Below, piece after piece: positions 39,543 through 47,653 of a DNA stretch of 64,000 nt. Both the position numbers and the translations under genes were made by a program. A model generated the notes under the pieces. It had not been told where the DNA came from and made no database searches. It worked only from the letters and a program-made list of their open reading frames with translations. Numbering within the stretch: position 1 is the first letter of the stretch; each line of letters begins with the position of its first letter. The stretch comes from Blastococcus sp. DSM 46786 (lineage in GTDB: Bacteria; Actinomycetota; Actinomycetes; Mycobacteriales; Geodermatophilaceae), in NCBI RefSeq assembly GCF_900109665.1, contig NZ_FOAO01000012.1:21706-85705 (forward strand), written 5' to 3'.

Positions 39543-40970
39543 ATGGCGGAGGCGGCATCGATGTCGGGACGGCTGCGGGGACCGGGCGCCGAGGTCGCCG
39601 GCGGGGACGCGTCCGGCACGGGCGTCGATCCGGCGCGGGTGGTGGCGCTGACCGAGCGGGAGGAGGCGGTCTTCGCCGCTCGTCACCAGCGCTGCGCCGC
39701 CCTGCACGAACGGGCCCGGGCGAGCATGCCCGGCGGCGTGCCGATGAGCTGGATGGCCAAGTGGGCGGGCCCCTTCCCGCTGTCGGTCGCCACCGCGTCC
39801 GGCTCCCGCTTCACCTGCGCCGACGGCGTGGAGTTCGTCGACCTCTGCCTCGGTGACACCGGCGCGATGACCGGCCACTCCCCGCCCGCGGCGGTCGCCG
39901 CCGTCGCCCGGCAGGCGGCCCGGGGCATCACCCTCATGCTCCCCACCGAGGACGCGGCCGTGGTGGCCGAGGAGCTGACGTCCCGGTTCGGCCTGCCGCA
40001 GTGGCAGTTCACGCTGTCGGCGACCGACGCCAACCGGCACGTCGTCCGCTACGCCCGGCACCTCACCGGCCGGCCCCGCGTCCTGGTCGCCGACGCCTGC
40101 TACCACGGCAGCGTCGACGAGACCTTCGCGACGCTCGACCGGGAGGGGCGGGTCGTCCCGCGCCGGGGGAACATCGGCCCGCCGGTGCCGCCCTCGGCGA
40201 CCACCTCGGTGGTGCAGTTCAACGACGTGGCCGCCCTGGAGCGGGAGCTGGCCACCGGCGAGATCGCCTGCGTGCTCATGGAGCCGGCGATGACCAACGT
40301 CGGCATCGTGCTCCCGGAGCCCGGCTACCACGAGGCCCTGCGGTCGCTGACCGAGCAGCACGGCACCCTGCTCGTCCTCGACGAGACGCACACCCTCTGC
40401 GCCGGGCCCGGCGGGATGACCGCGGCCGGCAGGTTGCGGCCCGACGTCGTGACGCTCGGCAAGGCCCTCGGCAGCGGGGTCCCGTGCGGGGCGTTCGGGA
40501 TGACCGCCGAGGTCGCCGACCGGGTGCGCCGGTCGGTCGAGCTGGAGGACGTCGACGTCGGCGGCATCGGCGGCACGCTGGCCGGCAACGCGCTCTCCCT
40601 CGCGGCGATGCGCGCCACCCTGCAGCAGGTCCTGACCCCCGACGCGTTCGCCGGCATGCTCCCGCTGGGCGCCCGGTGGGCCGAGGGCGTCGCCGGCGTG
40701 CTCGCCGACCAGCAGGTCCCGTGGCACGTCACCCGGCTCGGGGCGCGCGCCGAGTACGCGTTCGCGCCGGTCCCGCCGCGGACCGGCCGCGAGGCCGCCG
40801 CGGCCGACGACTTCCCGCTGCAGACCCTGCTGCACCTGTCGGCGCTCAACGCCGGGATCCTGCTCACGCCGTTCCACAACATGGCGTTGATGGCGCCCAC
40901 GACCACGGCCGAGGACGTCGACCGGCACACCACGGCGTTCGCCGCCGTCCTCGGGGAGCTGGTGGCGTGA
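39543..40970 (+). CDS. Class III aminotransferase, glutamate-1-semialdehyde aminomutase-like
   Basis: PLP enzyme of 475 residues. About 50 N-terminal residues precede the domain, which begins RHQRCAALHERARASMPGGVPMSWM, like glutamate-1-semialdehyde aminomutases. The PLP-binding Lys is in VVTLGKALGSGVPCGAFG, the Asp in VLDETHTLCAG, and the aromatic stacking region is VADACYHGSVDETFATL. It lacks the canonical Gly-Thr-Glu (SATDANRHV instead of SGTEA), suggesting an altered substrate or cofactor loop. It is coupled by GTGA to the amidohydrolase and followed by an aldehyde dehydrogenase, so the true substrate is probably an amine or omega-amino acid. It is not the heme-pathway hemL by context. Confidence 0.85.
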   Translation: MAEAASMSGRLRGPGAEVAGGDASGTGVDPARVVALTEREEAVFAARHQRCAALHERARASMPGGVPMSWMAKWAGPFPLSVATASGSRFTCADGVEFVDLCLGDTGAMTGHSPPAAVAAVARQAARGITLMLPTEDAAVVAEELTSRFGLPQWQFTLSATDANRHVVRYARHLTGRPRVLVADACYHGSVDETFATLDREGRVVPRRGNIGPPVPPSATTSVVQFNDVAALERELATGEIACVLMEPAMTNVGIVLPEPGYHEALRSLTEQHGTLLVLDETHTLCAGPGGMTAAGRLRPDVVTLGKALGSGVPCGAFGMTAEVADRVRRSVELEDVDVGGIGGTLAGNALSLAAMRATLQQVLTPDAFAGMLPLGARWAEGVAGVLADQQVPWHVTRLGARAEYAFAPVPPRTGREAAAADDFPLQTLLHLSALNAGILLTPFHNMALMAPTTTAEDVDRHTTAFAAVLGELVA

Positions 40971-42613
40971 GCGGCGGGACAGCCGACCTCGTCCTCACCG
41001 GAGCCGCCGTGTGGTGCGGCGGCCCGGAGTCCCGCCGCGCCGGGGCCCTGGCCGTGCGCGGGAACCGGATCGTGGCGGTCGGCACCGAGGACGAGGTGCG
41101 GCAGCACGCCGGCAGCCGCACCGAGCACCTCCACCTCCCGGGTCGGCTGGTCGTCCCCGGGTTCCAGGACGCGCACGTCCACCCCCCGCAGGCCGGCCGC
41201 AACCGGCTCAGCGTGGACCTCGACGGCCTGCCCGACCGGGCCGCCTACCTGGAGGCCGTCGCCCGCTACGCGGCGCAGCACCCGGAGCGGTCCTGGATCT
41301 TCGGCGGCGGCTGGTCGATGGAGCACTTCCCCGGTGGCGCGCCCGTCAAGGAGGACCTCGACCGCGTCGTCCCCGACCGGCCGGTCTTCCTCTTCAACCG
41401 CGACGTGCACGGCGCGTGGGTCAACTCCCGCGCTCTCGAACTCGCCGGGATCACCCGGCACACCCCCGACCCGCCCGACGGGCGCATCGAGCGCGATGCG
41501 CACGGCGAGCCGACGGGAACCCTGCACGAGGGGGCCGCCTACACGCTGAACGACACGGTGGTGCCGGCGCCCGACCCGGCGGAGCTGGAGGCCGCGATCC
41601 TGTCCGCCCAGGAGCACCTGCACCGGCTGGGGATCACCGGGTGGCAGGACGCGTGGGTGACACCGGAGACGCAGCGGGCCTACGAGTCGCTGGCCGCCGG
41701 AGGGCGGTTGACCGCCCGGGTGGTCGGCGCCCTGTGGTGGGACCGGCACCGCGACCTCGGTCAGGTGCCCGACCTGCTCGCCCGCCGGCAACGGGGGCGG
41801 GCCACCGGGCACGGCCGGTTCTTCCCGACCACCGTGAAGATCATGGCCGACGGCGTCCTGGAGAACGGCACCGGCGCGCTCCTGGAGCCCTACTGCGACG
41901 GCTGCGGCGGCGAGTCCGGGAACAGCGGTCTCAGCTATCTCGACCGGGACGAGCTCGCCGCCGCCGTCACCGCCCTGGACGCCGAGGGTTTCCAGGTGCA
42001 CGTGCACACCATCGGCGACCGCGCGGTGCGCGACGCGCTGGACGCCGTCGCCGCGGCCCGGGCCGCGAACGGCCCGGCCGACCGGCGCCACCACCTCGCC
42101 CACGTCCAGCTCATCCACCCCGACGACCTGCCGCGCTTCGCCGAGCTGGGCGTGGTGGCCAACTGCCAGGCGTACTGGGCGCAGCACGAGCCGCAGATGG
42201 ACGACCTGACCCTGCCCGTCCTCGGCGACGAGCGGAGCGGGTGGCAGTACCCCTTCGCCGACCTGCTGCGCGCCGGTGCCCGCCTCGCGATGGGCAGCGA
42301 CTGGCCGGTGACCACACCCGATCCGCTGCAGCAGATCGAGGTCGCCGTGACCCGCGTCGACCCCGCCGACCGCAGCGCACCGCCGTTCCTGCCCGAGCAG
42401 CGGCTCTCCCTGACCGAGGCCCTCACCGCCTTCACCTCCGGTAGCGCCTACGTCAACCACGACGACGGGGAGTCCGGGCGCCTGGCGCCGGGCATGCGCG
42501 CGGACCTGGCCGTCCTCGACACCGACCTGTTCGCCGACGGCGCCCCGCCGGTGGCCGACGCGCGGGTCGAGTTCACCGTGGCCGCCGGCCGCGTGGTGCA
42601 CCAACCCCGTTGA
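40967..42613 (+). CDS. Amidohydrolase family protein, YtcJ-like
   Basis: A 548-residue metal-dependent hydrolase with GTG start overlapping the aminotransferase stop. The metal site begins VVPGFQDAHVHPPQAG, where the usual H-x-H is kept. A later segment FFPTTVKIMADGVLENGTGALLEPY, QVHVHTIGDRAVRDALDAV, RRHHLAHVQLIHPDDL and MGSDWPVTTPDPLQQI (catalytic Asp) match the YtcJ/N-substituted formamide deformylase group. Such enzymes cleave N-acyl or N-formyl amines, so a role in releasing a free amine for the neighbouring transaminase is inferred. No signal peptide, so it is cytoplasmic. Confidence 0.88.
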   Translation: MSGGTADLVLTGAAVWCGGPESRRAGALAVRGNRIVAVGTEDEVRQHAGSRTEHLHLPGRLVVPGFQDAHVHPPQAGRNRLSVDLDGLPDRAAYLEAVARYAAQHPERSWIFGGGWSMEHFPGGAPVKEDLDRVVPDRPVFLFNRDVHGAWVNSRALELAGITRHTPDPPDGRIERDAHGEPTGTLHEGAAYTLNDTVVPAPDPAELEAAILSAQEHLHRLGITGWQDAWVTPETQRAYESLAAGGRLTARVVGALWWDRHRDLGQVPDLLARRQRGRATGHGRFFPTTVKIMADGVLENGTGALLEPYCDGCGGESGNSGLSYLDRDELAAAVTALDAEGFQVHVHTIGDRAVRDALDAVAAARAANGPADRRHHLAHVQLIHPDDLPRFAELGVVANCQAYWAQHEPQMDDLTLPVLGDERSGWQYPFADLLRAGARLAMGSDWPVTTPDPLQQIEVAVTRVDPADRSAPPFLPEQRLSLTEALTAFTSGSAYVNHDDGESGRLAPGMRADLAVLDTDLFADGAPPVADARVEFTVAAGRVVHQPR

Positions 42614-42650
42614 ACCCTGCCCGTCCGGGCCCGTCCAGGAGGAGCGGTCG

Positions 42651-44087
42651 ATGACCGAACTGCGCAACTTCGTCGACGGCGGGTACGTCGACGGCTCCGG
42701 CGACCGCCGCTCCGACCTGGTCGACCCCACGACCGGAGAGGTCTTCGCGACGGCACCGGTGTCCGGTGCGACCGACGTCGACCGCGCCTACCGGTCGGCC
42801 GCGCGGGCGTTCGAGGGCTGGCGGGAGGCGACTCCCTCGACCCGGCAGAAGGCGCTGCTGGACTTCGCCGACGCGGTGGAGGCCCGCGGCGAGGAGATCC
42901 TGGCGCTGGAGAGCCGCAACACCGGCAAGCCCTTGGCGGTCGCCGCGCGCGAGGAGCTGCCCCCGATGGTCGACCAGATCCGCTTCTTCGCCGGCGCCGC
43001 CCGCGTGCTGGAGGGGCGGTCGGCCGGCGAGTACCTGGCCGGGCACACCTCCTGGGTCCGGCGGGAGCCGGTCGGCGTCGTCGGCGCGGTCACCCCCTGG
43101 AACTACCCGATGATGATGGCGGTCTGGAAGATCGCCCCCGCGCTCGCGGCGGGCAACGCGGTGGTCCTCAAGCCCAGCGACACCACCCCGGCCACGACCC
43201 TGCTGCTCGCGGAGATCGCGGCGGAGTTCCTGCCGCCCGGGGTGCTGAACGTGGTCTGCGGCGACCGGGACACGGGGCGGGCCGTGGTGGAGCACCCGGT
43301 TCCCCAGATGGTCTGCATCACCGGATCGGTGCGGGCCGGCATGGAGGTCGCCGACGCGGCGGGGGCCGACGTCAAGCGCACCCACCTGGAGCTCGGCGGC
43401 AAGGCGCCGGTCGTCGTCTTCGACGACGCCGACGTCGCGGCGGCCGCCGAGGCGATCGCTGCCGCCGGCTACTTCAACGCCGGTCAGGACTGCACGGCGG
43501 CGACCCGGGTCCTCGCGGGGCCGCGGATCCACGACGACTTCGTCGCCGCGCTGTCCGAGCAGGCGGCGAGCACCACGACCACGGCGCAGCACGGCCCCGG
43601 CGACGAGGACGCGCTCGTCCCGCCGCTGAACAACGCCGCCCAGCTGGACCGGGTGCTGGGGTTCCTCGACCGGGTCCCCGGCCACGCGACCGTCTCCGCC
43701 GGCGGCGGGCGGCAGGAGGGCCCCGGCTTCTTCGTCGAGCCCACTGTCGTCGCGGGGCTGCGCCAGGACGACGAGATGGTGCAGGACGAGGTCTTCGGCC
43801 CGGTGATCACCGTGCAACGGTTCACCGACGAGGGCGAGGCACTGCGCTGGGCCAACGGCGTGCGGTACGGGCTGGCCTCGAGCGTGTGGACGACGGACGT
43901 CGGCCGGGCCATGCGGATGACCCGGCGGCTGGACTTCGGCTGCGTCTGGGTCAACTGCCACATCCCCGTGGTGGCCGAGATGCCGCACGGCGGCTTCAAG
44001 CACTCCGGCTACGGCAAGGACCTGTCGATGTACAGCCTGGAGGACTACACCCGGATCAAGCACGTGATGGCGAACATCGAGGCGTGA
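42651..44087 (+). CDS. Aldehyde dehydrogenase, probably gamma-aminobutyraldehyde type
   Basis: NAD(P)-dependent dehydrogenase of 478 residues, with a GGAGG site upstream of MTELRNFVDGGYVDGSG. The catalytic Cys281 is in NAGQDCTAATR, the general base Glu247 in THLELGGKAPVVVFDDAD, and the cofactor segment is GAVTPWNYPMMMAVWKIAPALAAGN. The sequence around these sites is the form seen in aminobutyraldehyde dehydrogenases, which convert 4-aminobutanal (from putrescine) to GABA. With GabT and amine-deaminating genes in the same island this assignment is plausible; betaine aldehyde or other amino-aldehydes remain possible. Confidence 0.88.
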   Translation: MTELRNFVDGGYVDGSGDRRSDLVDPTTGEVFATAPVSGATDVDRAYRSAARAFEGWREATPSTRQKALLDFADAVEARGEEILALESRNTGKPLAVAAREELPPMVDQIRFFAGAARVLEGRSAGEYLAGHTSWVRREPVGVVGAVTPWNYPMMMAVWKIAPALAAGNAVVLKPSDTTPATTLLLAEIAAEFLPPGVLNVVCGDRDTGRAVVEHPVPQMVCITGSVRAGMEVADAAGADVKRTHLELGGKAPVVVFDDADVAAAAEAIAAAGYFNAGQDCTAATRVLAGPRIHDDFVAALSEQAASTTTTAQHGPGDEDALVPPLNNAAQLDRVLGFLDRVPGHATVSAGGGRQEGPGFFVEPTVVAGLRQDDEMVQDEVFGPVITVQRFTDEGEALRWANGVRYGLASSVWTTDVGRAMRMTRRLDFGCVWVNCHIPVVAEMPHGGFKHSGYGKDLSMYSLEDYTRIKHVMANIEA

Positions 44088-44124
44088 GGGTCCGGCGGCC
44101 GGGCCGGGCCCCGGCCGCCGGGCG

Positions 44125-45141
44125 TCAGCCCCGCCCGTCCAGCAGCGGGCGGGCGGGGTCCCAGGTCGTGCCGTCCCGGGCGTCGGCCCGCCGGCGGGCC
44201 AGCGCCGACAGCGCCTCGAGCACCACCCGGTTGCCCAGGTAGGCGGTCACCTCCGCGACGTCGTACGGCGGGGACACCTCCACGACGTCGACGCCCACCA
44301 CGGGCAGTTCCAGGCAGATCCGCCGCACCGCGTCGAGCAGTTGCCGGGAGGTGAGGCCGCCCGGCTCGGGGGTGCCCGTGCCCGGCGCCATGCCCGGGTC
44401 GACCACGTCGACGTCGACGGACAGGAAGACGCCGTCGCAGTCGTCGACCGCCAGGGCCATCGCCTCGTCGAGGCAGGCGTCCAGGCCCCGGGTGACGATC
44501 TCGGTCATCTCGTAGGAGCGCAGGCCCCGGGCGGCCATCCAGTCCAGCGTCTCCGGCCCGGGCCAGTAGCCGCGCAGCCCGATCTGCAGGAACCGGTCGC
44601 CCCGCGCCGCACCCGACTCGATCAGCCGGCGCATCGGCTGGCCGTGCCCGTAGAGGGAGCCGAACTCGATGTCCCCGGTGTCGGCGTGGGCGTCGAAGTG
44701 CAGCACCGACACCCGCCCGTGGCCGTGGTGGTTGGCCACCCCGGTGACGTCCGGAAGCGCGATCGAGTGGTCCCCGCCGAGGACCACCGGGATCGCCCCG
44801 GCGGCGGCGACCGCGGTCACCGCCCGCTCGACGGCGGCGAGGGCGCGCTCGATCTCCCCCGGCGGCATCTCGACGTCCCCCGCGTCGAGGACCCGCAGGT
44901 CGGTCAGGCCGTCCACGCGCAGCGCCAGCGACGGCCGGGAGCCGTCGTGGGCGAGGTAGCACGCCTGGCGGATCGCCGACGGGCCGAACCGGGTGCCCGG
45001 CCGGTGGGAGGTCCCGCCGTCGAACGGGGCGCCGACGATGACGACGTCGGCGCCGGCGAAGGAGGCGGGGTCGTCGAGGTCGCAGCGCGGCACACCGAGA
45101 AAGGTGATGTCGGGGCCGAACTGGCTGCCGTACCGGCTCAT
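44125..45141 (-). CDS. speB: Agmatinase/ureohydrolase family protein
   Basis: Binuclear manganese hydrolase of the arginase family, 338 residues. The metal-binding motifs are VVLGGDHSIALPD, VLHFDAHADTGDIEFGSLYGHG and LSVDVDVVDPGMAPGTGTPEPGG. The subgroup, with SHRPGTRFGPSAIRQACY, is that of agmatinases and guanidino-acid hydrolases, producing putrescine or GABA plus urea. It overlaps the aminotransferase stop (ATGA) and ends an ald-aminotransferase-ureohydrolase operon. The specific substrate (agmatine, guanidinobutyrate or guanidinopropionate) cannot be told from sequence, so the gene symbol is tentative. Confidence 0.85.
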   Translation of the reverse strand: MSRYGSQFGPDITFLGVPRCDLDDPASFAGADVVIVGAPFDGGTSHRPGTRFGPSAIRQACYLAHDGSRPSLALRVDGLTDLRVLDAGDVEMPPGEIERALAAVERAVTAVAAAGAIPVVLGGDHSIALPDVTGVANHHGHGRVSVLHFDAHADTGDIEFGSLYGHGQPMRRLIESGAARGDRFLQIGLRGYWPGPETLDWMAARGLRSYEMTEIVTRGLDACLDEAMALAVDDCDGVFLSVDVDVVDPGMAPGTGTPEPGGLTSRQLLDAVRRICLELPVVGVDVVEVSPPYDVAEVTAYLGNRVVLEALSALARRRADARDGTTWDPARPLLDGRG

Positions 45142-46454
45142 GCCGGCTGCGGCCCGGACGCCGCCGGCAACGAGGCCCGCAGGATGTCCAGCCCCTCGTC
45201 GGCCTCGTCGGCGCCGAGGGTCAGCGGCGGGGCGACGCGCAGGACGTTCCCGTGCAGCCCGCCCTTGCCGATCAGCAGGCCACGGTGCCGGGTCTCCTCC
45301 ATCACGCGGGCAGCGGCGGCGGGGTCGGGCACCCGGGAGCCGGGCTCCACCAGCTCGATGCCGATCATCAACCCCGCGCCGCGGACCTCGCCGACGAGCG
45401 GGACCGTCCGGGCGATCTCCCGGAGCCCGTCGAGCAGCCGCCGCCCGACGGTCCGGGCGTTGGCCTGCAGGTCGTGGTCGAGCAGGTAGTCGAGGGTCGC
45501 CAGCGCGCCGCGGGTGGACAGCGGGTTGCCGCCGAAGGTGGAGATCGAGTTGGCCGTCAGCCCGTCCATGAGGTCGGCCCGGGCGACGACGCCGCCGATG
45601 GACAGCCCGTTGCCCAGCCCCTTGGCGAACGTCATCGCGTCCGGGACGACCCCGTGGGCGGAGATCCCCCAGAAGGTGTCCCCGGTGCGGCCCCAGCCGG
45701 TCTGCACCTCGTCGGAGACGAACGGGATCCCGTGCTCGTCCAGGACGTCCTTGAGCGCCCGGAAGAAGCCGACCGGCGGGACCACGAACCCGCCGACGCC
45801 CTGGACCGGCTCGGCGATCATGCAGGCCACGTCGCCGGAGGTGGTGGTGAGGAGCACGTCGCGCAGGTCGTCGGCGGCCGCCCGGCAGAAGTCGGCGTCG
45901 GAGAGGTGACCGAACGGGCTGCGGTAGCGGTAGCCGTTCATCACGTAGCTCACGTCGACCGGCGAGAACGACGACGGCGACCAGCCGCGGTTGCCGGTCA
46001 CGCCCATCGCGGCGTAGGAGCGGCCGTGGTAGCTGTTGCGCAGCGCCAGCACCTGGTTGGACCGCCGGGCGGAGGTGGTGAGCAGCAGGGCGGCCTCGTT
46101 GGCCTCCGTACCGCTGCTGGTGAAGAAGACCTTGGCGTCGGGGATCCCGGAGAGCTCGGCGATCCGCTCGGCGAGCTCCACCTGCGACCGGATCAGGTAG
46201 AGGGTCGAGGTGTGCAGGACTCCGGTGTCCGCCTGGGCCGAGATCGCCTCGGTGACCTCGGGGACGCCGTAGCCGAGCATGTTCGTGAGGATCCCGGCGA
46301 AGAAGTCCAGGTACTCCCGCCCCTCGCCGTCGATCACCCGGCAGCCCTTGCCGGCGGCGATCTCCAGCGGCTGCTCGTAGTTCAGCGTGAGCCAGGACGG
46401 CAGGACGGCGCGGTGCCGGGCCAGCAGCTCGGCGGCGCTCCCCCCGCCGGTCAC
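45138..46454 (-). CDS. Class III aminotransferase, AGXT2-like
   Basis: PLP-dependent omega-transaminase of 438 residues, GTG start overlapping the ald stop. It has FFTSSGTEANEAALLL, ALRNSYHGRSYAAMGVTG, the Asp in FVSDEVQTGWGRTG, and the Schiff-base Lys in AMTFAKGLGNGLSIGGV. The group resembles alanine:glyoxylate or beta-amino-acid:pyruvate transaminases. Its direct coupling to alanine dehydrogenase suggests it uses pyruvate as amino acceptor and that the alanine made is re-oxidised. The donor is probably an amine or omega-amino acid supplied by the ureohydrolase encoded next to it (inference). Confidence 0.9.
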   Translation of the reverse strand: MTGGGSAAELLARHRAVLPSWLTLNYEQPLEIAAGKGCRVIDGEGREYLDFFAGILTNMLGYGVPEVTEAISAQADTGVLHTSTLYLIRSQVELAERIAELSGIPDAKVFFTSSGTEANEAALLLTTSARRSNQVLALRNSYHGRSYAAMGVTGNRGWSPSSFSPVDVSYVMNGYRYRSPFGHLSDADFCRAAADDLRDVLLTTTSGDVACMIAEPVQGVGGFVVPPVGFFRALKDVLDEHGIPFVSDEVQTGWGRTGDTFWGISAHGVVPDAMTFAKGLGNGLSIGGVVARADLMDGLTANSISTFGGNPLSTRGALATLDYLLDHDLQANARTVGRRLLDGLREIARTVPLVGEVRGAGLMIGIELVEPGSRVPDPAAAARVMEETRHRGLLIGKGGLHGNVLRVAPPLTLGADEADEGLDILRASLPAASGPQPA

Positions 46455-47521
46455 GCCGCGCCCCCGCTCGACGCCAGGGCCTCGGCCACCGCGGGGTGCA
46501 CCACGTCGCCGCCGGCCACGTTGAGCGAGCCCGCCAGCCGCTCGTCGGCCGGGTCGGTGACCAGCAGCCGCAGGTACGGGGCGACGGCGGCCGAGAGCGC
46601 CCGGCTCGCCGTCCGGGGGTACTGGCCGGGCACGTTCGTGACGCAGTAGTGCAGCACCCCGTGCGCCAGGTAGGTCGGGTCGCTGTGGCTGGTCGGCCGC
46701 GCCGTCTCGATGCACCCGCCCTGGTCGATGGCCAGGTCGACGACGACCGACCCCGGGCGCATGGCGGCGACCATCTCCTCGGTGACCACGATCGGGGCAC
46801 GGGCGCCGGGCACCAGGGCCGCACCCACCACGAGATCGGCGTCGGCCACGGCGTCCGCGACCGACTGCGGGGAAGAGGCGAGGGTGCCGGTGACGGTGCC
46901 GGCCTGGTGCGCGGTCCACAGCCGGTGCAGGTCGACGTCGACCCCCAGGACCTCGGCGTCCATGCCGCGGGCCCCGCGGGCGGCCATGGTGCCCGCGACG
47001 CCGAGCCCCAGCACGACGACCCGGGCGGGTGGGACACCCGCGGCCCCGCCCAGCAGGGTGCCGTTGCCCTTCGCCAGTGCCGCGGCCCCCATGATCGCGG
47101 CCGCGCGACCGGCGATCTCGCTCATCGGGGCCAGCAGGGGCAGGCCGTGGCGGTCGCTGACGGTCTCGAAGGCGTGCGCCTCCACACCCGCGTCCTGCAG
47201 GGCGCGGGTCAGGGCAGGCTCGGCGGCCAGGTGCAGGTAGCAGAACAACCGCAGCCCGGGGCGGAAGTGGGTCCACTCCGGCGGCTGCGGCTCCTTCACC
47301 TTGACCACCACGTCCGCGGCCCAGGCGTCGGCCGCCTCCGGGACGACGTGCGCCCCGGACTCCTTGTAGTCCGCGTCGTCGAACCCGGCCCCCAGGCCGG
47401 CGCCGGCCTGCACCAGGACGCGGGCGCCCCCGCGGGTCAGGAGCGCCACGGCGCTGGGGTCCAGGGCCACCCGCCGCTCGCCGTCCTTGGTCTCGGCCAC
47501 CAGCCCGATGCTCGTCTCCAC
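46451..47521 (-). CDS. ald: Alanine dehydrogenase
   Basis: Oxidatively deaminates L-alanine to pyruvate and ammonia with NAD. The 356-residue protein starts with GTG (VETSIGLVAETKDGERRVALDP) and a GGAGGAG site just upstream. The pyruvate-binding Arg/Lys are in GERRVALDP and VVKVKEPQPPEW; the catalytic His is in LFCYLHLAAEP; the NAD loop is VVVLGLGVAGTMAARGA; and VVDLAIDQGGCIETARPTSH is characteristic. It leads the three-gene operon with an aminotransferase and a ureohydrolase and is divergent from a PucR-type regulator across a palindrome, so it is probably induced by the amine substrate. Confidence 0.93.
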   Translation of the reverse strand: METSIGLVAETKDGERRVALDPSAVALLTRGGARVLVQAGAGLGAGFDDADYKESGAHVVPEAADAWAADVVVKVKEPQPPEWTHFRPGLRLFCYLHLAAEPALTRALQDAGVEAHAFETVSDRHGLPLLAPMSEIAGRAAAIMGAAALAKGNGTLLGGAAGVPPARVVVLGLGVAGTMAARGARGMDAEVLGVDVDLHRLWTAHQAGTVTGTLASSPQSVADAVADADLVVGAALVPGARAPIVVTEEMVAAMRPGSVVVDLAIDQGGCIETARPTSHSDPTYLAHGVLHYCVTNVPGQYPRTASRALSAAVAPYLRLLVTDPADERLAGSLNVAGGDVVHPAVAEALASSGGAA

Positions 47522-47607
47522 CGATCTCCTCCAGCCCGCGCGGTGTCCCCCGGATGAGACGCCGGTCACCTCCAGCCTGGTCAGCGCGGCGGCGCGACGG
47601 CAAGATA

Positions 47608-47645
47608 CGGATCGTCAGGGCATCCCGGCCCGACCTGACGATCCG
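47608..47645. promoter_or_regulatory. 12-bp perfect inverted repeat, probable PucR-type operator
   Basis: CGGATCGTCAGG and CCTGACGATCCG are separated by 14 bases, ending 8 bases before the regulator's ATG and lying 86 bases from the divergent ald start. The position suits autorepression of the regulator together with control of ald. No other dyad in the 132-bp gap is as strong. Confidence 0.65.
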
Positions 47646-47653
47646 GAAACCCG

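Noticed and set aside
39543-40970. Heme-pathway glutamate-1-semialdehyde aminomutase hemL
   Set aside because: Similar fold, but the variant PLP loop and catabolic neighbours argue against a heme role.
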